The position numbers were made by a program, and so were the translations under genes. The notes beneath the pieces are model-generated. The model was not told where the DNA came from, searched no databases, and saw only the letters and a program-made list of their open reading frames with translations. From positions 124,001-188,000 of the forward strand of contig NZ_BNJF01000009.1 of the NCBI RefSeq assembly GCF_016587355.1: a stretch of DNA of 64,000 nt, read 5' to 3'. This DNA comes from Ktedonospora formicarum. Its GTDB lineage: Bacteria > Chloroflexota > Ktedonobacteria > Ktedonobacterales > Ktedonobacteraceae. How positions within the stretch are numbered: the first letter of the stretch is position 1; each line of letters opens with the position of its first letter. Below, one piece after another: positions 1 to 8,293 of the stretch.

Positions 1-61
1 TGAAGATATACTCAGAACGGCAATCACGTCACACCTTCTACTGCGTAAAGAGGAGAAACAC

Positions 62-394
62 ATGGATTACGTCATATCCAGAGAGCAACTGGGTCCAGGA
101 CACCTATTTCAGGGAAATGCGTATGGAGACGTTCCCATCTCATTTTTCTGGGTGCAGGCTCAACCCGGACAGGGTCCTCGCCTGCACGTTCATCCCTATG
201 AAGAGATCTTTGTCGTGCAGGAAGGTCAGGCAACGTTTATCCTTGGTGATACCTCTATAGAGGTAGAGGCAGAGCATGTTGTGATCGGGCCAGCTCACGT
301 TTCCCACAAGTTCATCAATTCAGGGAAGGGTCCGCTCAAGATGATCAATATTCATCCTGGCAAAGAGGTCATTCAGCAGTGGCTTGAGGATTGA
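62..394 (+). CDS. Cupin-domain protein
   Basis: A 110-residue single-domain cupin (small beta-barrel). The conserved first motif is visible around residues 38-55 (HVHPYEEIFVVQEG, with two histidines and a glutamate that normally bind a metal), and a second histidine follows in the PAHVSHKF segment. Such stand-alone cupins are often mannose-6-phosphate isomerase-like or quercetinase-like; the substrate cannot be told from the sequence. The start is firm because AGAGGAG lies just upstream of the ATG. The LLM oxidoreductase gene begins 50 bases downstream on the same strand, so the two may be co-transcribed. No membrane segment or signal peptide is seen. Confidence 0.85.
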   Translation: MDYVISREQLGPGHLFQGNAYGDVPISFFWVQAQPGQGPRLHVHPYEEIFVVQEGQATFILGDTSIEVEAEHVVIGPAHVSHKFINSGKGPLKMINIHPGKEVIQQWLED

Positions 395-444
395 GACAGA
401 AGAAATCAGCAGGAAATCTACTTCTAAGGAAAGAGGAGGAGGCC

Positions 445-1326
445 ATGAAACTAGGACTACATCTCTATGATTTTCACTGGCCAGTAGAAGCACACCAGAT
501 TGGTTCCACGCTGGCCCAGATCGCCCGGACCGCAGAGGCCAGCGGATTTGAGTACATCAGCGTGCCAGATCATGTGTGGCAAAGCCATCATCTGAGCGGG
601 CCAGAGCGAGAAATGCCCGCTGCCTATCCGACCCTGGCCTACCTTTGTGCGTACACCAGCCAGATGAAGTTGCTCGCTCTGGCGACAGCATCTCCATACT
701 GGCAACCGGTCTTGCTGGCAAAGGCGGTTACAACATTGGATGTGCTTTCCGGCGGGAGAGCCTGGTTGGGTATTGGAGCAGGCGATTACGAAGAGGAGGC
801 TCGCGCGTCCGGGCTTCCCTTTCCTCCCGTCAAAGAGCGCTACGAGCGGCTAGAGGAGATGCTCCAGATCTGCCTGCGTATGTGGCAGGGGGAGTGTGGA
901 GACGAACGCCCATACGAGGGGAAGCACTATCATATTGGGCGCCCGCTCAACCTGCCGCAGAGTCTCAGCCGGCCTCACCCGCCAATCCTGATTGCAGGCA
1001 GTGGAGAGCAGAAGACCTTACGCCTGGTTGCGCGGTATGCCAATGCCTGTAATCTACGTCCCGGCCCGGATATTCCCAAAAAGTTGGAGGCCCTGCGCCA
1101 GCATTGTGAGGCCGAAGGTCGAGATTACCATGCGATTGAGAAGACCTGCGCGTTTGCCTTCGACGTGGGCGAGGATGGTTCCAGGGTTGGTGAACTGATC
1201 AAGCAATTGCAAGACCTGTCCGCCATGGGCATTGAGACGGTCCTGGGAGCAGTCCCACATGTCTACCAGATCAAGCCTCTAGAGATTATTGGCCGTGAGG
1301 TCATTCCAGCCATTGCAGAACTATGA
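445..1326 (+). CDS. LLM-class flavin-dependent (F420-type) oxidoreductase
   Basis: A 293-residue luciferase-like TIM-barrel protein. Family marks are the N-terminal GLHLYDF strand, SVPDHVW near residue 40, the TTLDVLSGGRAWLGIGAG segment (about residues 95-112) and HPPILIAGSGEQKTLRLVARYA in the second half. Members use F420 or FMN for hydride transfer to diverse substrates; the substrate is not predictable here. An in-frame start at 391 is possible, but the ATG at 445 follows AGGAGGAGG directly and gives the usual family N-terminus. It lies downstream of the cupin gene. A second, more distant LLM gene is found at 52983-53939. Confidence 0.88.
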   Translation: MKLGLHLYDFHWPVEAHQIGSTLAQIARTAEASGFEYISVPDHVWQSHHLSGPEREMPAAYPTLAYLCAYTSQMKLLALATASPYWQPVLLAKAVTTLDVLSGGRAWLGIGAGDYEEEARASGLPFPPVKERYERLEEMLQICLRMWQGECGDERPYEGKHYHIGRPLNLPQSLSRPHPPILIAGSGEQKTLRLVARYANACNLRPGPDIPKKLEALRQHCEAEGRDYHAIEKTCAFAFDVGEDGSRVGELIKQLQDLSAMGIETVLGAVPHVYQIKPLEIIGREVIPAIAEL

Positions 1327-1524
1327 ACACAGAAAGCCCACTCTGTTTCTTTCAGGACGACCATACATAGGCACGTTCAGACGAGCGGCATTACTATGCA
1401 CATTAAGACAGAGCTCATCGGCAACAACTGGGGCCACTATCGCCTTTGAGGCAGTAGCGGAACTATCGATTCTCTGCGAGAGGAATAGACCTCATCGGAG
1501 CAACAGTATTCAAGCGAGAAAGAA

Positions 1525-1947
1525 ATGAGTTATTTCATGAACAGACAGCAAACGGAACAAGAGATTATAGGCCTGGCAGTCACCTGGACAGCCGCTGAGT
1601 TGCGCGGAGACACAGCCTTTATTGAGAAAACCCTCACCGATGACTTCGTCGGAATAGGACCACTCGGTTTTCTCTTACACAAGCAACAGTGGCTTGGGCG
1701 GCATCAGTCTGGTGAGCTGAAGTACGAGACGTTGGACCTGGATGAGGTTCAGGTCCACCTGTACAGTGGGGTAGCTATCCTGACTGGTCGCCACGTCCAG
1801 AACTCACTCGTTCGTGGACAGAATGTAAAGGCTCAGTTACGCACAACCCTGGTCTTTGTCCAACAACAAGAAGCATGGCAACTGGCAAGTCTACACTACT
1901 GTAGCATTGGTCAGCCACCGACATTCACACCATCCCCGCAGTCCTAG
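1525..1947 (+). CDS. SnoaL/NTF2-like (DUF4440-type) protein
   Basis: A 140-residue protein with the cone-shaped alpha+beta NTF2-like fold pattern: an N-terminal helix (QEIIGLAVTWTAAELRGD), then TLTDDFVGIGPLGF, then alternating strands ending in TTLVFVQQQEAWQLASLHYC. DUF4440/SnoaL-like proteins are small ligand pockets or isomerase-like enzymes, often of unknown substrate. The first ATG has a purine-rich GAGAAAG upstream; a second ATG five codons later (1537) is an alternative. It stands alone between the LLM gene and a membrane-protein gene. Confidence 0.72.
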   Translation: MSYFMNRQQTEQEIIGLAVTWTAAELRGDTAFIEKTLTDDFVGIGPLGFLLHKQQWLGRHQSGELKYETLDLDEVQVHLYSGVAILTGRHVQNSLVRGQNVKAQLRTTLVFVQQQEAWQLASLHYCSIGQPPTFTPSPQS

Positions 1948-2046
1948 CGCGGTGTCCAGCATCATTGATGCCAACGAGCAGTCAGAGAAAGTCTCTCAAG
2001 CACCAATGGAACGATGAATCTAGAGTAGTACAAGGAGAAATACGCA

Positions 2047-3042
2047 GTGTTTGATACAACATCTTCTCAGTCACGCGGTGAGACAACGCGATTTCGCTTG
2101 CTTCATTTCGTCAAAGAGAGTTTCGCGCTTTATCCACTCTTGATCCTGGTAGGAGCAGCGAATGTACTGGTACTGCTGGCAGCGTTAGGAGGCATTGTCT
2201 TTGATCACAGGATTATCACAGGAATGCCAGCATGGGTAAAACCAGCCAAATTTGCCCTCTCAATCAGTATCTATAGCTTCACACTCCTGTGGTTGCTCAG
2301 TTTTATTCAAGGTCATACACGGTTGGTACGCATGGTGGCGAATGCGACCGGGGTCTTTCTGACGGTTGAGATCGTGATTATTGTTGGGCAGGTTATACGG
2401 GGGACAACCAGCCATTTCAATAATAGCACGCCACTGGATAGAACCCTTTTCCTGATTATGGCGGGTTTTATCGCGCTGGTATTTGTCATGGGTATAGTCG
2501 CTGCCGTTCTGCTGTTGCTCCAGCGTCAGTCAGATCCCGCTTTTACCTGGACACTGCGGCTGAGTATGGTCATTACCCTGGTGGGCATGGCGGTGGCGTT
2601 TTTGATGACAAGGGGACCGACTCCGCAGCAATTGGAGCTATCGCGAACTGAAGGACGTCTTGTAGCCATTGGTGCTCATAGTATTGGTGTTACCGATGGG
2701 GGGCCAGGCTTGCCGTTTGTTGGATGGAGTACGGAGGGCGGAGATTTGCGTATTCCTCACTTTGTTGGATTGCATGCGTTGCAGGTGTTACCACTCTTCT
2801 GGTGGCTGTTTTTGCGCCGCTCAAAGGTGTTGAGCGATAGTCACCGGGTGGCGCTGGTCTGGACGGCGAGTGTAGGGTATCTGGGAGTGGTGGGATTGCT
2901 CGTATGGCAAGCGCTACGGGCGCAACCGCTCATCGCGCCTGATGCTGACACGTTGAATGCGTTCGTGCTATTGATGAGCGCAGTGGTGCTGACGGTAGTG
3001 GGCATAGTGCTTCATGCTCGTATAAAGGCTACAACGATGTAG
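2047..3042 (+). CDS. Polytopic membrane protein of unknown function
   Basis: A 331-residue protein with about eight hydrophobic spans, for example LLILVGAANVLVLLAALGG near residue 35, FIALVFVMGIVAAVLLLL near 145, and a last pair near 275-325. I do not recognise a named family. The reading frame opens with GTG at 2047, preceded by AAGGAG at 2030, so a GTG start is likely. No charged catalytic motif stands out. It is followed 93 bases later by the double DJ-1/PfpI gene on the same strand. It could be a transporter-like or integral sensor protein, but nothing in the sequence shows which. Confidence 0.7.
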   Translation: MFDTTSSQSRGETTRFRLLHFVKESFALYPLLILVGAANVLVLLAALGGIVFDHRIITGMPAWVKPAKFALSISIYSFTLLWLLSFIQGHTRLVRMVANATGVFLTVEIVIIVGQVIRGTTSHFNNSTPLDRTLFLIMAGFIALVFVMGIVAAVLLLLQRQSDPAFTWTLRLSMVITLVGMAVAFLMTRGPTPQQLELSRTEGRLVAIGAHSIGVTDGGPGLPFVGWSTEGGDLRIPHFVGLHALQVLPLFWWLFLRRSKVLSDSHRVALVWTASVGYLGVVGLLVWQALRAQPLIAPDADTLNAFVLLMSAVVLTVVGIVLHARIKATTM

Positions 3043-3135
3043 GTGCGAGACGAAAGCATGCAGTGAGTGAGATCAGGTGAGCGATACGCTCGGAGTTTCG
3101 TTGGCTCATGCAAAACGAAAGGAAGAAAGAACCAG

Positions 3136-4539
3136 ATGACGAAGAAAACGCTTGCCTTCGTAGTCTATCCGGGCATATCCCTGCTAGAATTCGTGGGCAG
3201 CCGTACCTTGCTGGGCATAATCCTGGCACAGGAGGGATCACCCCTGAAACTGGGGGTTGACTATGAGTTGGTGGTAGTGGGAGAGCGGATCGAAGAGATT
3301 CCCACGGATACCCCTCTGTCAATTCTTCCCCAGAAGACCTTCGCAGACGTTGCACGTCCAGACGCACTGGTCGTGATTGGTGGAGGAGCAGACACGCTTT
3401 TGGCATTGGAGGATACGAACCTGATCTCCTATGTGCGGGGTGCCGGAGAGTGTGCCTCCTGGGTAGCTGCGACGAGTACTGGTTCGCTGTTGCTGGCCGC
3501 CGCCGGACTGCTCGAAGGACGCCTAGCCACGACGCATTGGGCCTATGCGGATCGCTTGCAGGCCTATAACGTCCGCTATCAGGCAACAGAGACCTCTAAC
3601 ACGGTCACAGATGGCAAGTTCACGACGACAGCCGGAGCCTCAGGGGCAGTTGATATGGCTCTACATTTGGGCGCGCAACTCACGAACCAGGCAACCGCGC
3701 AGTTCGGGCAACTGATGATCGAGTATGATCCGCACCCACCTTTCGGCAGGCTCGACTGGACCAGCTTCGATCAGCAGCGAGCCATACTCACACCGCTGAT
3801 GAATCGGCGTCCAGACAGACAGGACACTGTCCAGGATATTGCCTTTCTCCTCTATCCAGGCCTGACCGTCTTTGATCTGGTTGGCCCATTGCAGGTGTTC
3901 TCCGCATTGCACCGAATCGCCCCGGAGTTTCGACTCATCGTGGTTGCCGAGCAAGCGGGTCCAGTCATGACTGATATCGGAGTGCGGATGGTGCCCAACT
4001 GTACCTTTGCCGACCTGCCTCATCCCGATGTCTTCTTCGTCCCGGGCGGTACTACACCAACCTTGCAGGCGATGAGCAATCCAGCCATCCGCCAGTATAT
4101 CCGGAGTGCGGCACAACATGCCCAATGGATCATCTCGGTCTGCACGGGGGCGCTATTGCTGGCAGCGGTGGGACTCCTAGAGGGGCGTGAGGTAACCACG
4201 CATTGGTCTTTTCCGCGCTACCTCAAGGATCTGGGGGCGCGATACGTTCAGAAACGCTGGACGGTCAATGGCAATATTGTGAGTGCTGCCGGGGTCTCGG
4301 CGGGCGTCGATATGGCACTCTATCTGGTGTCTCGGCTGAGGAACGAGGAAACGGCGCATACGGTGCAGTGGTTGATTCAGTACGATCCTCAGCCTCCCTT
4401 TGGAGGAATCGACTATCAGCACCTGAAGCTCTTGCCTCGGTGTATGCGGGGAATTTTCACGTTCGTAGCACCTCTCTATACCACCAAGGCTCGCCGATTA
4501 ACCCGCCAGGAGAGGGGCAGACCGCCGTATGATGTTTGA
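3136..4539 (+). CDS. Tandem DJ-1/PfpI (GlxA-like) two-domain protein
   Basis: A 467-residue protein made of two head-to-tail DJ-1/PfpI (class I glutamine amidotransferase-like) domains, about residues 1-215 and 235-440. Each has the FVVYPG or FLLYPG start, a nucleophile-elbow strand, LLEGR..TTHW, and a YDPxPPF(G) ending. The second domain has the expected nucleophile cysteine (VCTGALLL). In the first domain the same position reads TSTGSLLL, so the cysteine is replaced by serine. There is no AraC-type helix-turn-helix, unlike GlxA/FtrA regulators. The chosen ATG follows AGGAAGAAAG; upstream codons of the open frame back to 3067 look non-coding. The likely role is isonitrile-hydratase-like or deglycase-like, not resolved. 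Confidence 0.83.
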   Translation: MTKKTLAFVVYPGISLLEFVGSRTLLGIILAQEGSPLKLGVDYELVVVGERIEEIPTDTPLSILPQKTFADVARPDALVVIGGGADTLLALEDTNLISYVRGAGECASWVAATSTGSLLLAAAGLLEGRLATTHWAYADRLQAYNVRYQATETSNTVTDGKFTTTAGASGAVDMALHLGAQLTNQATAQFGQLMIEYDPHPPFGRLDWTSFDQQRAILTPLMNRRPDRQDTVQDIAFLLYPGLTVFDLVGPLQVFSALHRIAPEFRLIVVAEQAGPVMTDIGVRMVPNCTFADLPHPDVFFVPGGTTPTLQAMSNPAIRQYIRSAAQHAQWIISVCTGALLLAAVGLLEGREVTTHWSFPRYLKDLGARYVQKRWTVNGNIVSAAGVSAGVDMALYLVSRLRNEETAHTVQWLIQYDPQPPFGGIDYQHLKLLPRCMRGIFTFVAPLYTTKARRLTRQERGRPPYDV

Positions 4540-4639
4540 CATCTGTGGTCAGCGCAAAGTGAGCAGAAAACCAAGAGCTATGAATACTGGAAACGGCGGT
4601 GCTTGCCGTCCATAAGAACGGCTGCAATAGCGGTTGTGC

Positions 4640-4683
4640 CACTGCGGTAAAAGAAAGGCTTCTGCCCTTCTTTTACCGCAGTG
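4640..4683. terminator. Long perfect hairpin downstream of the DJ-1 gene
   Basis: A 16-base left arm at 4640-4655 pairs perfectly with 4668-4683, leaving a 12-base loop. The arms contain A- and T-rich runs (TAAAAGAA and TTCTTTTA), so it could end transcription in either direction. It may instead be a small mobile palindrome. Confidence 0.55.
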
Positions 4684-4737
4684 CCTTCGGCGACAGTTGG
4701 TAATAAGCATGACGAGCGAGTAGGTTTTAGGGCGACG

Positions 4738-4800
4738 AGTGAGCAATCAGCACGAAGCACGAGCACTGGTACAGATGTACGTGGGAAAAGCGCTCTCCAT
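4738..4800 (+). repeat. Dispersed repeat, copy related to 10141-10203 (inverse)
   Basis: The segment starting GCAATCAGCACGAAGC is nearly identical to the reverse complement of 10141-10200. Both continue with ACAGATGTAC and a G-rich tract and then drift apart. It lies just upstream of the phospholipase D-like gene; a second matching block lies just after that gene (6305-6350). Confidence 0.55.
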
Positions 4801-4953
4801 CTGGTATACTCCATATGCGAGTTGTGAATTGCGTTTTTCATCCCAGGTTGATTGGCTATTGAGAACGCTTCATCTATCGCTCGTGAGAGGCAGAGAGACC
4901 GATGATTGCACCGGCAGTGATTTGGACTGGGATGTGATTGGAGGTGAGAGCGA

Positions 4954-6300
4954 GTGAGAAGAGATTTGAATGCGAGCGATTTCGCCATCCCTCACGCTTC
5001 CACAGCGTCATACCCCATCCGTTCCGGCAACGTCATTCGACCGCTCATCGACGGGGAGCCTGCATTCCGCCGCGTTTGCGAGGCGATTGAAGCGGCCTCG
5101 CACAGCGTTTGGGCAACGGTCACGTTCCTGTGGGCAGCGTGTCAGATGCCAGACGGAAGAGGCACACCGCTCGACGTCCTGAATCGCGCAGCCGAAAGGG
5201 GTGTCGATGTTCGCATCATCTTCTGGCGTCCTGACCCTGAAACGGAAGCCTGGAAAACGAATGCGTTCTGGGGGGCACCCGAACAGTTTGATAAGCTTCG
5301 AACAAGCGCTTCGTCTATTCTCATCCGCTGGGATCGAGCCCAGCCTGGATACTGTCAGCATCAGAAAAGTTGGTTGATTGATGCAGGGACTGAAACGGAG
5401 ACCGTGTTTCTTGGAGGAATTAATCTCAACCCCCATTCCGTGGTTGCTCCCGGCCATCATGGGAAAGGGCACAACCATGATGTGTATGTAGAACTGGCGG
5501 GACCTTCAGCGGTTGACATCCACCACAACTTCGCCCAGCGCTGGAATGAGGCAAGTGAGCGACATCTGGCCGATGGTCGATGGGGCGAAGGCAGCGAATC
5601 CGATCTCCCGTTTCCGACAAACGTCCCCGACCGAAAAGGAAACGCCATCGTTCAAATTCAACGAACGATCCATGGTGGTCGATATTCCAACGGACATGCC
5701 ACGCCTTTGGGAGTCGTTTACCAAATTGAAACTGGCGAACACTCGAATTTCGATCAGTATTGTGCGGCGATACGTGCGGCCCGCCGCTCCATTTATATCG
5801 AGAATCAGTCTATCGTCGTTCCGGAAATCATCGAGTGCTTGCACCAGGCGTTGCTGCGTGGGGTGGAAATGGTCGCAGTGGTGCCAGCAGAAGAAACCAT
5901 CCCTGAAATATTGGCGAATCTTGCCACCTTCGACAATTTCACCTTAGCGGGCCTTGCAGGACAAAGCTCCGATGGCAAGCGGAACCCGGTCTGGATTCAC
6001 GCAAAACTCATGCTTGTTGATGGAGAATGGGGCACCGTTGGCTCGTGCAACCTGCATCGCTATTCGCTTTTCGGGAACGGCGAACTGAATGCGGCTTTTT
6101 GGGATCACGAGACGGCTCGCGTCTTGCTGTCCGAACTGCTCTCGGAACATCTCGACAGTGCTATTTCCAGGTTGGATGACCGTACTGCACTTCAACTCTT
6201 CGGGAAGATTGCCAGAAACAATCGCCAACGTTTGGAAAATGGTGATAGCAGATGGCAAGGTCTCGCCTTTAGCCTTCTCCCACTCTTGCAAAACTCTTGA
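4954..6300 (+). CDS. Phospholipase D-like (cardiolipin synthase-type) protein
   Basis: A 448-residue PLD-superfamily protein with two HKD motifs: HQKSWLID near residue 137 and HAKLMLVD near residue 350, each followed by a G-rich strand (GGINLNP and GSCNLHRYS). The pair forms one active site that transfers phosphatidyl or phosphodiester groups through a phosphohistidine. No transmembrane helices are visible, so it looks like a soluble PLD rather than a membrane Cls enzyme. The GTG start at 4954 is preceded by GGAGGTGA at 4941. Repeat blocks shared with the 10-kb region flank the gene, which could mean it was inserted as a unit. Confidence 0.85.
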   Translation: MRRDLNASDFAIPHASTASYPIRSGNVIRPLIDGEPAFRRVCEAIEAASHSVWATVTFLWAACQMPDGRGTPLDVLNRAAERGVDVRIIFWRPDPETEAWKTNAFWGAPEQFDKLRTSASSILIRWDRAQPGYCQHQKSWLIDAGTETETVFLGGINLNPHSVVAPGHHGKGHNHDVYVELAGPSAVDIHHNFAQRWNEASERHLADGRWGEGSESDLPFPTNVPDRKGNAIVQIQRTIHGGRYSNGHATPLGVVYQIETGEHSNFDQYCAAIRAARRSIYIENQSIVVPEIIECLHQALLRGVEMVAVVPAEETIPEILANLATFDNFTLAGLAGQSSDGKRNPVWIHAKLMLVDGEWGTVGSCNLHRYSLFGNGELNAAFWDHETARVLLSELLSEHLDSAISRLDDRTALQLFGKIARNNRQRLENGDSRWQGLAFSLLPLLQNS

Positions 6301-6304
6301 GTAT

Positions 6305-6350
6305 GTCAGATACCCCACGTTTGAAGGCTGTCACTTACACACAACTATGC
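6305..6350 (+). repeat. Dispersed repeat, copy related to 10014-10052 and 36900-36930
   Basis: This block contains GATACC, TTGAAGGCTGTCACTTACAC and a following A-rich stretch. The same order is seen in the reverse complement of 10014-10052 and, more weakly, at 36900-36930. The last copy lies next to a tnpB left end. The role is unknown; it may mark ends of related IS200/IS605-type insertions. Confidence 0.45.
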
Positions 6351-6541
6351 ATGTTTGCAAAAGATCCTCAACATCATGCAAGGGAAAGGTGTCAAAAAAC
6401 AATGGTGGCAAACTTTGCTGGAACAATTTGGGGAAAGAAAATAAAGAAGAGGAAAACAGGCACCATGCCAAAGCTCAAATAAAGCCTTTTCTGTACCCAT
6501 AGCATCGGGCAATGGATGGGTGAGGTTCTGCTGCTTCCCAG

Positions 6542-7351
6542 TCACACCTCATCCACTTTGTGAAGGATGACGCAGGTGGAAGAGGCAGAGGAATCTGCTC
6601 CTACCGTTTTTGCGTATGCCGCTGGAGCTTTTCCCACTGTGGCTTTGAATGCCCTGCTGAAATGAGCCTGGTCACAATAGCCCAAATCTAATGCTAGTTG
6701 TGACCACTCCACACCATCGCCCTCGGTCAGGCGTCTTGCGACTTCGTGGAGTCGATAGTGTTGGATGACCCACTTTGGACTCACGCCGACATATTGATGG
6801 AAGAGTCGCTGCAACGTTCTTTTGCTGAGGTTGAACCGACTGACGAGGTCTTCTACCCGGCTAATCTCACGATTGGTCACGATATGATCAAGAATCTGCT
6901 GAATCACCTTTTCGTGCTCATCTCGCTCTGGAAGCCCTTTCCGCAGAAAGTGTTCTATATACTCGATCATTGCCGCTTTGTCTTCCTGCAAGAGCAAAGC
7001 CTTTTCCAGCACGGCATCCTCAATGCCAAGGGTTTCTTTGATGCTGAGAGAAGTATTGGTGAACTGAGCAAGGGGCATATGCAGCAGGGGATACACGGCT
7101 CCAGGTTTGAATCTGACCCCAAAGACGCAACTGCTCTCTTCATAGCGATACGAGAACGCCCCTTTCACCACCCCGAAGACGCGTGATTGATCTTTCGCGA
7201 TGACCAGGTGGACACGTGGATGAGGCAAGATCTCGGCGAGGTAGGCTCCTTGCCCCCGAAAATCCCAGGTGACGATCCAATAATGCTCCACAAAGTGAGC
7301 AAGATCCCTTGCTGATTGATAACATGTCAGTTGAAATTGTCGCTCTTCCAT
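6542..7351 (-). CDS. AraC-family transcriptional regulator
   Basis: A 269-residue regulator. The N-terminal 150 residues match the DUF6597-type sensing domain (YWIVTWDF, then GVVKGAFSYRYEES and VFGVRFKPGAVYPLL). The C-terminal 100 residues form the double helix-turn-helix of the AraC family: SRFNLSKRTLQRLFHQYVG followed by HEVARRLTEG and LALDLGYCDQAHFSRAFKA. The start codon at 7351 gives the usual MEERQFQL family N-terminus. It is divergent from the SRPBCC gene at 7637 across a 285-base gap, which makes that gene a possible target. The ligand is not known. Confidence 0.88.
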   Translation of the reverse strand: MEERQFQLTCYQSARDLAHFVEHYWIVTWDFRGQGAYLAEILPHPRVHLVIAKDQSRVFGVVKGAFSYRYEESSCVFGVRFKPGAVYPLLHMPLAQFTNTSLSIKETLGIEDAVLEKALLLQEDKAAMIEYIEHFLRKGLPERDEHEKVIQQILDHIVTNREISRVEDLVSRFNLSKRTLQRLFHQYVGVSPKWVIQHYRLHEVARRLTEGDGVEWSQLALDLGYCDQAHFSRAFKATVGKAPAAYAKTVGADSSASSTCVILHKVDEV

Positions 7352-7636
7352 GTTGAGTGGTTCTCTGCATCTAGATAAACTTCCGTCAGATGGTCTCGTC
7401 GTTCACCTCAAAATATCGATCCTTCGCCCATCTTTCGCTGTGCCATCTGTGATACGAAAGATGATCACGCTCAAGAACAAGATCCATCATACCACAGCAA
7501 GCTTTCCTTGTCGCGTTTTTTCAAGACGCCTCGCCGTTTCTCTGCTAGAGTTCTGTGTGGTGGGAGGGAAAACGAACCTGTTCACCCACAGAGAAAAGAA
7601 ACCGTCATCGCGACCGTGAAAAGAAGGAGCATCAGC

Positions 7637-8104
7637 ATGCCAGAAGAAAGCGTGACCACCCCGAAGATTGAGTTGATGCATATTGAACTGGAAGTTCCAC
7701 TCAACTTCACCCCCGCACGCGTTTTCAAAGCACTCACCCAGGAGATCGACGCCTGGTGGGATAAAGAGTACTCTACAGTCAAACGAGGAAAAGTCATATT
7801 AGAAGTAGAACTTGGAAAGCGTTTGTACGAAGATTGGGGCCATGGAAATGGCACCGTCTTTGGGATGGTCACCACTGTCGAAAAGGACAAGGTACTAGAA
7901 ATCGAAGGGCATCTTGGGATGGATAAACCGGCTCAAGGGCTGCTGCGGTTTGAACTCGTTGCTCAAGGGACAGCCACCTTGCTCAAGGTCACCCATCGAG
8001 CAACAGGGATCATCAGACCCTATGCGATCCACGTCTTTGCTCAAGGATGGAAAAATCTGTTCGAGGTCCGTTTACCTGCCTACTTGGAGCAGCAGGAGCC
8101 ATAA
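7637..8104 (+). CDS. SRPBCC (AHSA1/START-like) domain protein
   Basis: A 155-residue single-domain protein with the SRPBCC pattern: the first strand VPLNFTPARVFKALTQEIDAWW, the middle GTVFGMVTTVEKDKVLEIEGHLGM, and a closing helix HVFAQGWKNLFEVRLPAYLEQ. Members bind hydrophobic ligands or act as chaperone activators. AAGAAGGAG lies eight bases before the ATG at 7637, so the longer open frame from 7508 is rejected as a start. The divergent AraC gene upstream may regulate it. Confidence 0.8.
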   Translation: MPEESVTTPKIELMHIELEVPLNFTPARVFKALTQEIDAWWDKEYSTVKRGKVILEVELGKRLYEDWGHGNGTVFGMVTTVEKDKVLEIEGHLGMDKPAQGLLRFELVAQGTATLLKVTHRATGIIRPYAIHVFAQGWKNLFEVRLPAYLEQQEP

Positions 8105-8293
8105 AGGATATCAAGCGTTCTTTGCAACTGCTCTTGCGATGGGCATTTGATCACTCACAAAAACACGGAGAGACCCACCTACGAATGTTTCTCCGATGCC
8201 CGCCTGAGCAGGAACGGGTGAGGCCGGTTCGCTGCCAGCCTTTGCCTCCTCGCAGATATCGGAGAAATGAGAGGAGGCAAAAGGGAGGATCGT

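Larger units (their letters stand above)
4540..4953. other. Intergenic stretch without a credible gene
   Basis: This 414-base gap holds a perfect 16-bp hairpin (4640-4683) and a segment at 4738-4800 that is repeated in inverse orientation near 10.1-10.2 kb. The short open frames crossing it lack ribosome-binding sites and recognisable domains. Confidence 0.5.

Noticed and set aside
3029..3586. Minus-strand frame of 185 codons
   Set aside because: It is opposite the double DJ-1/PfpI gene and has arginine/proline-rich shadow composition.
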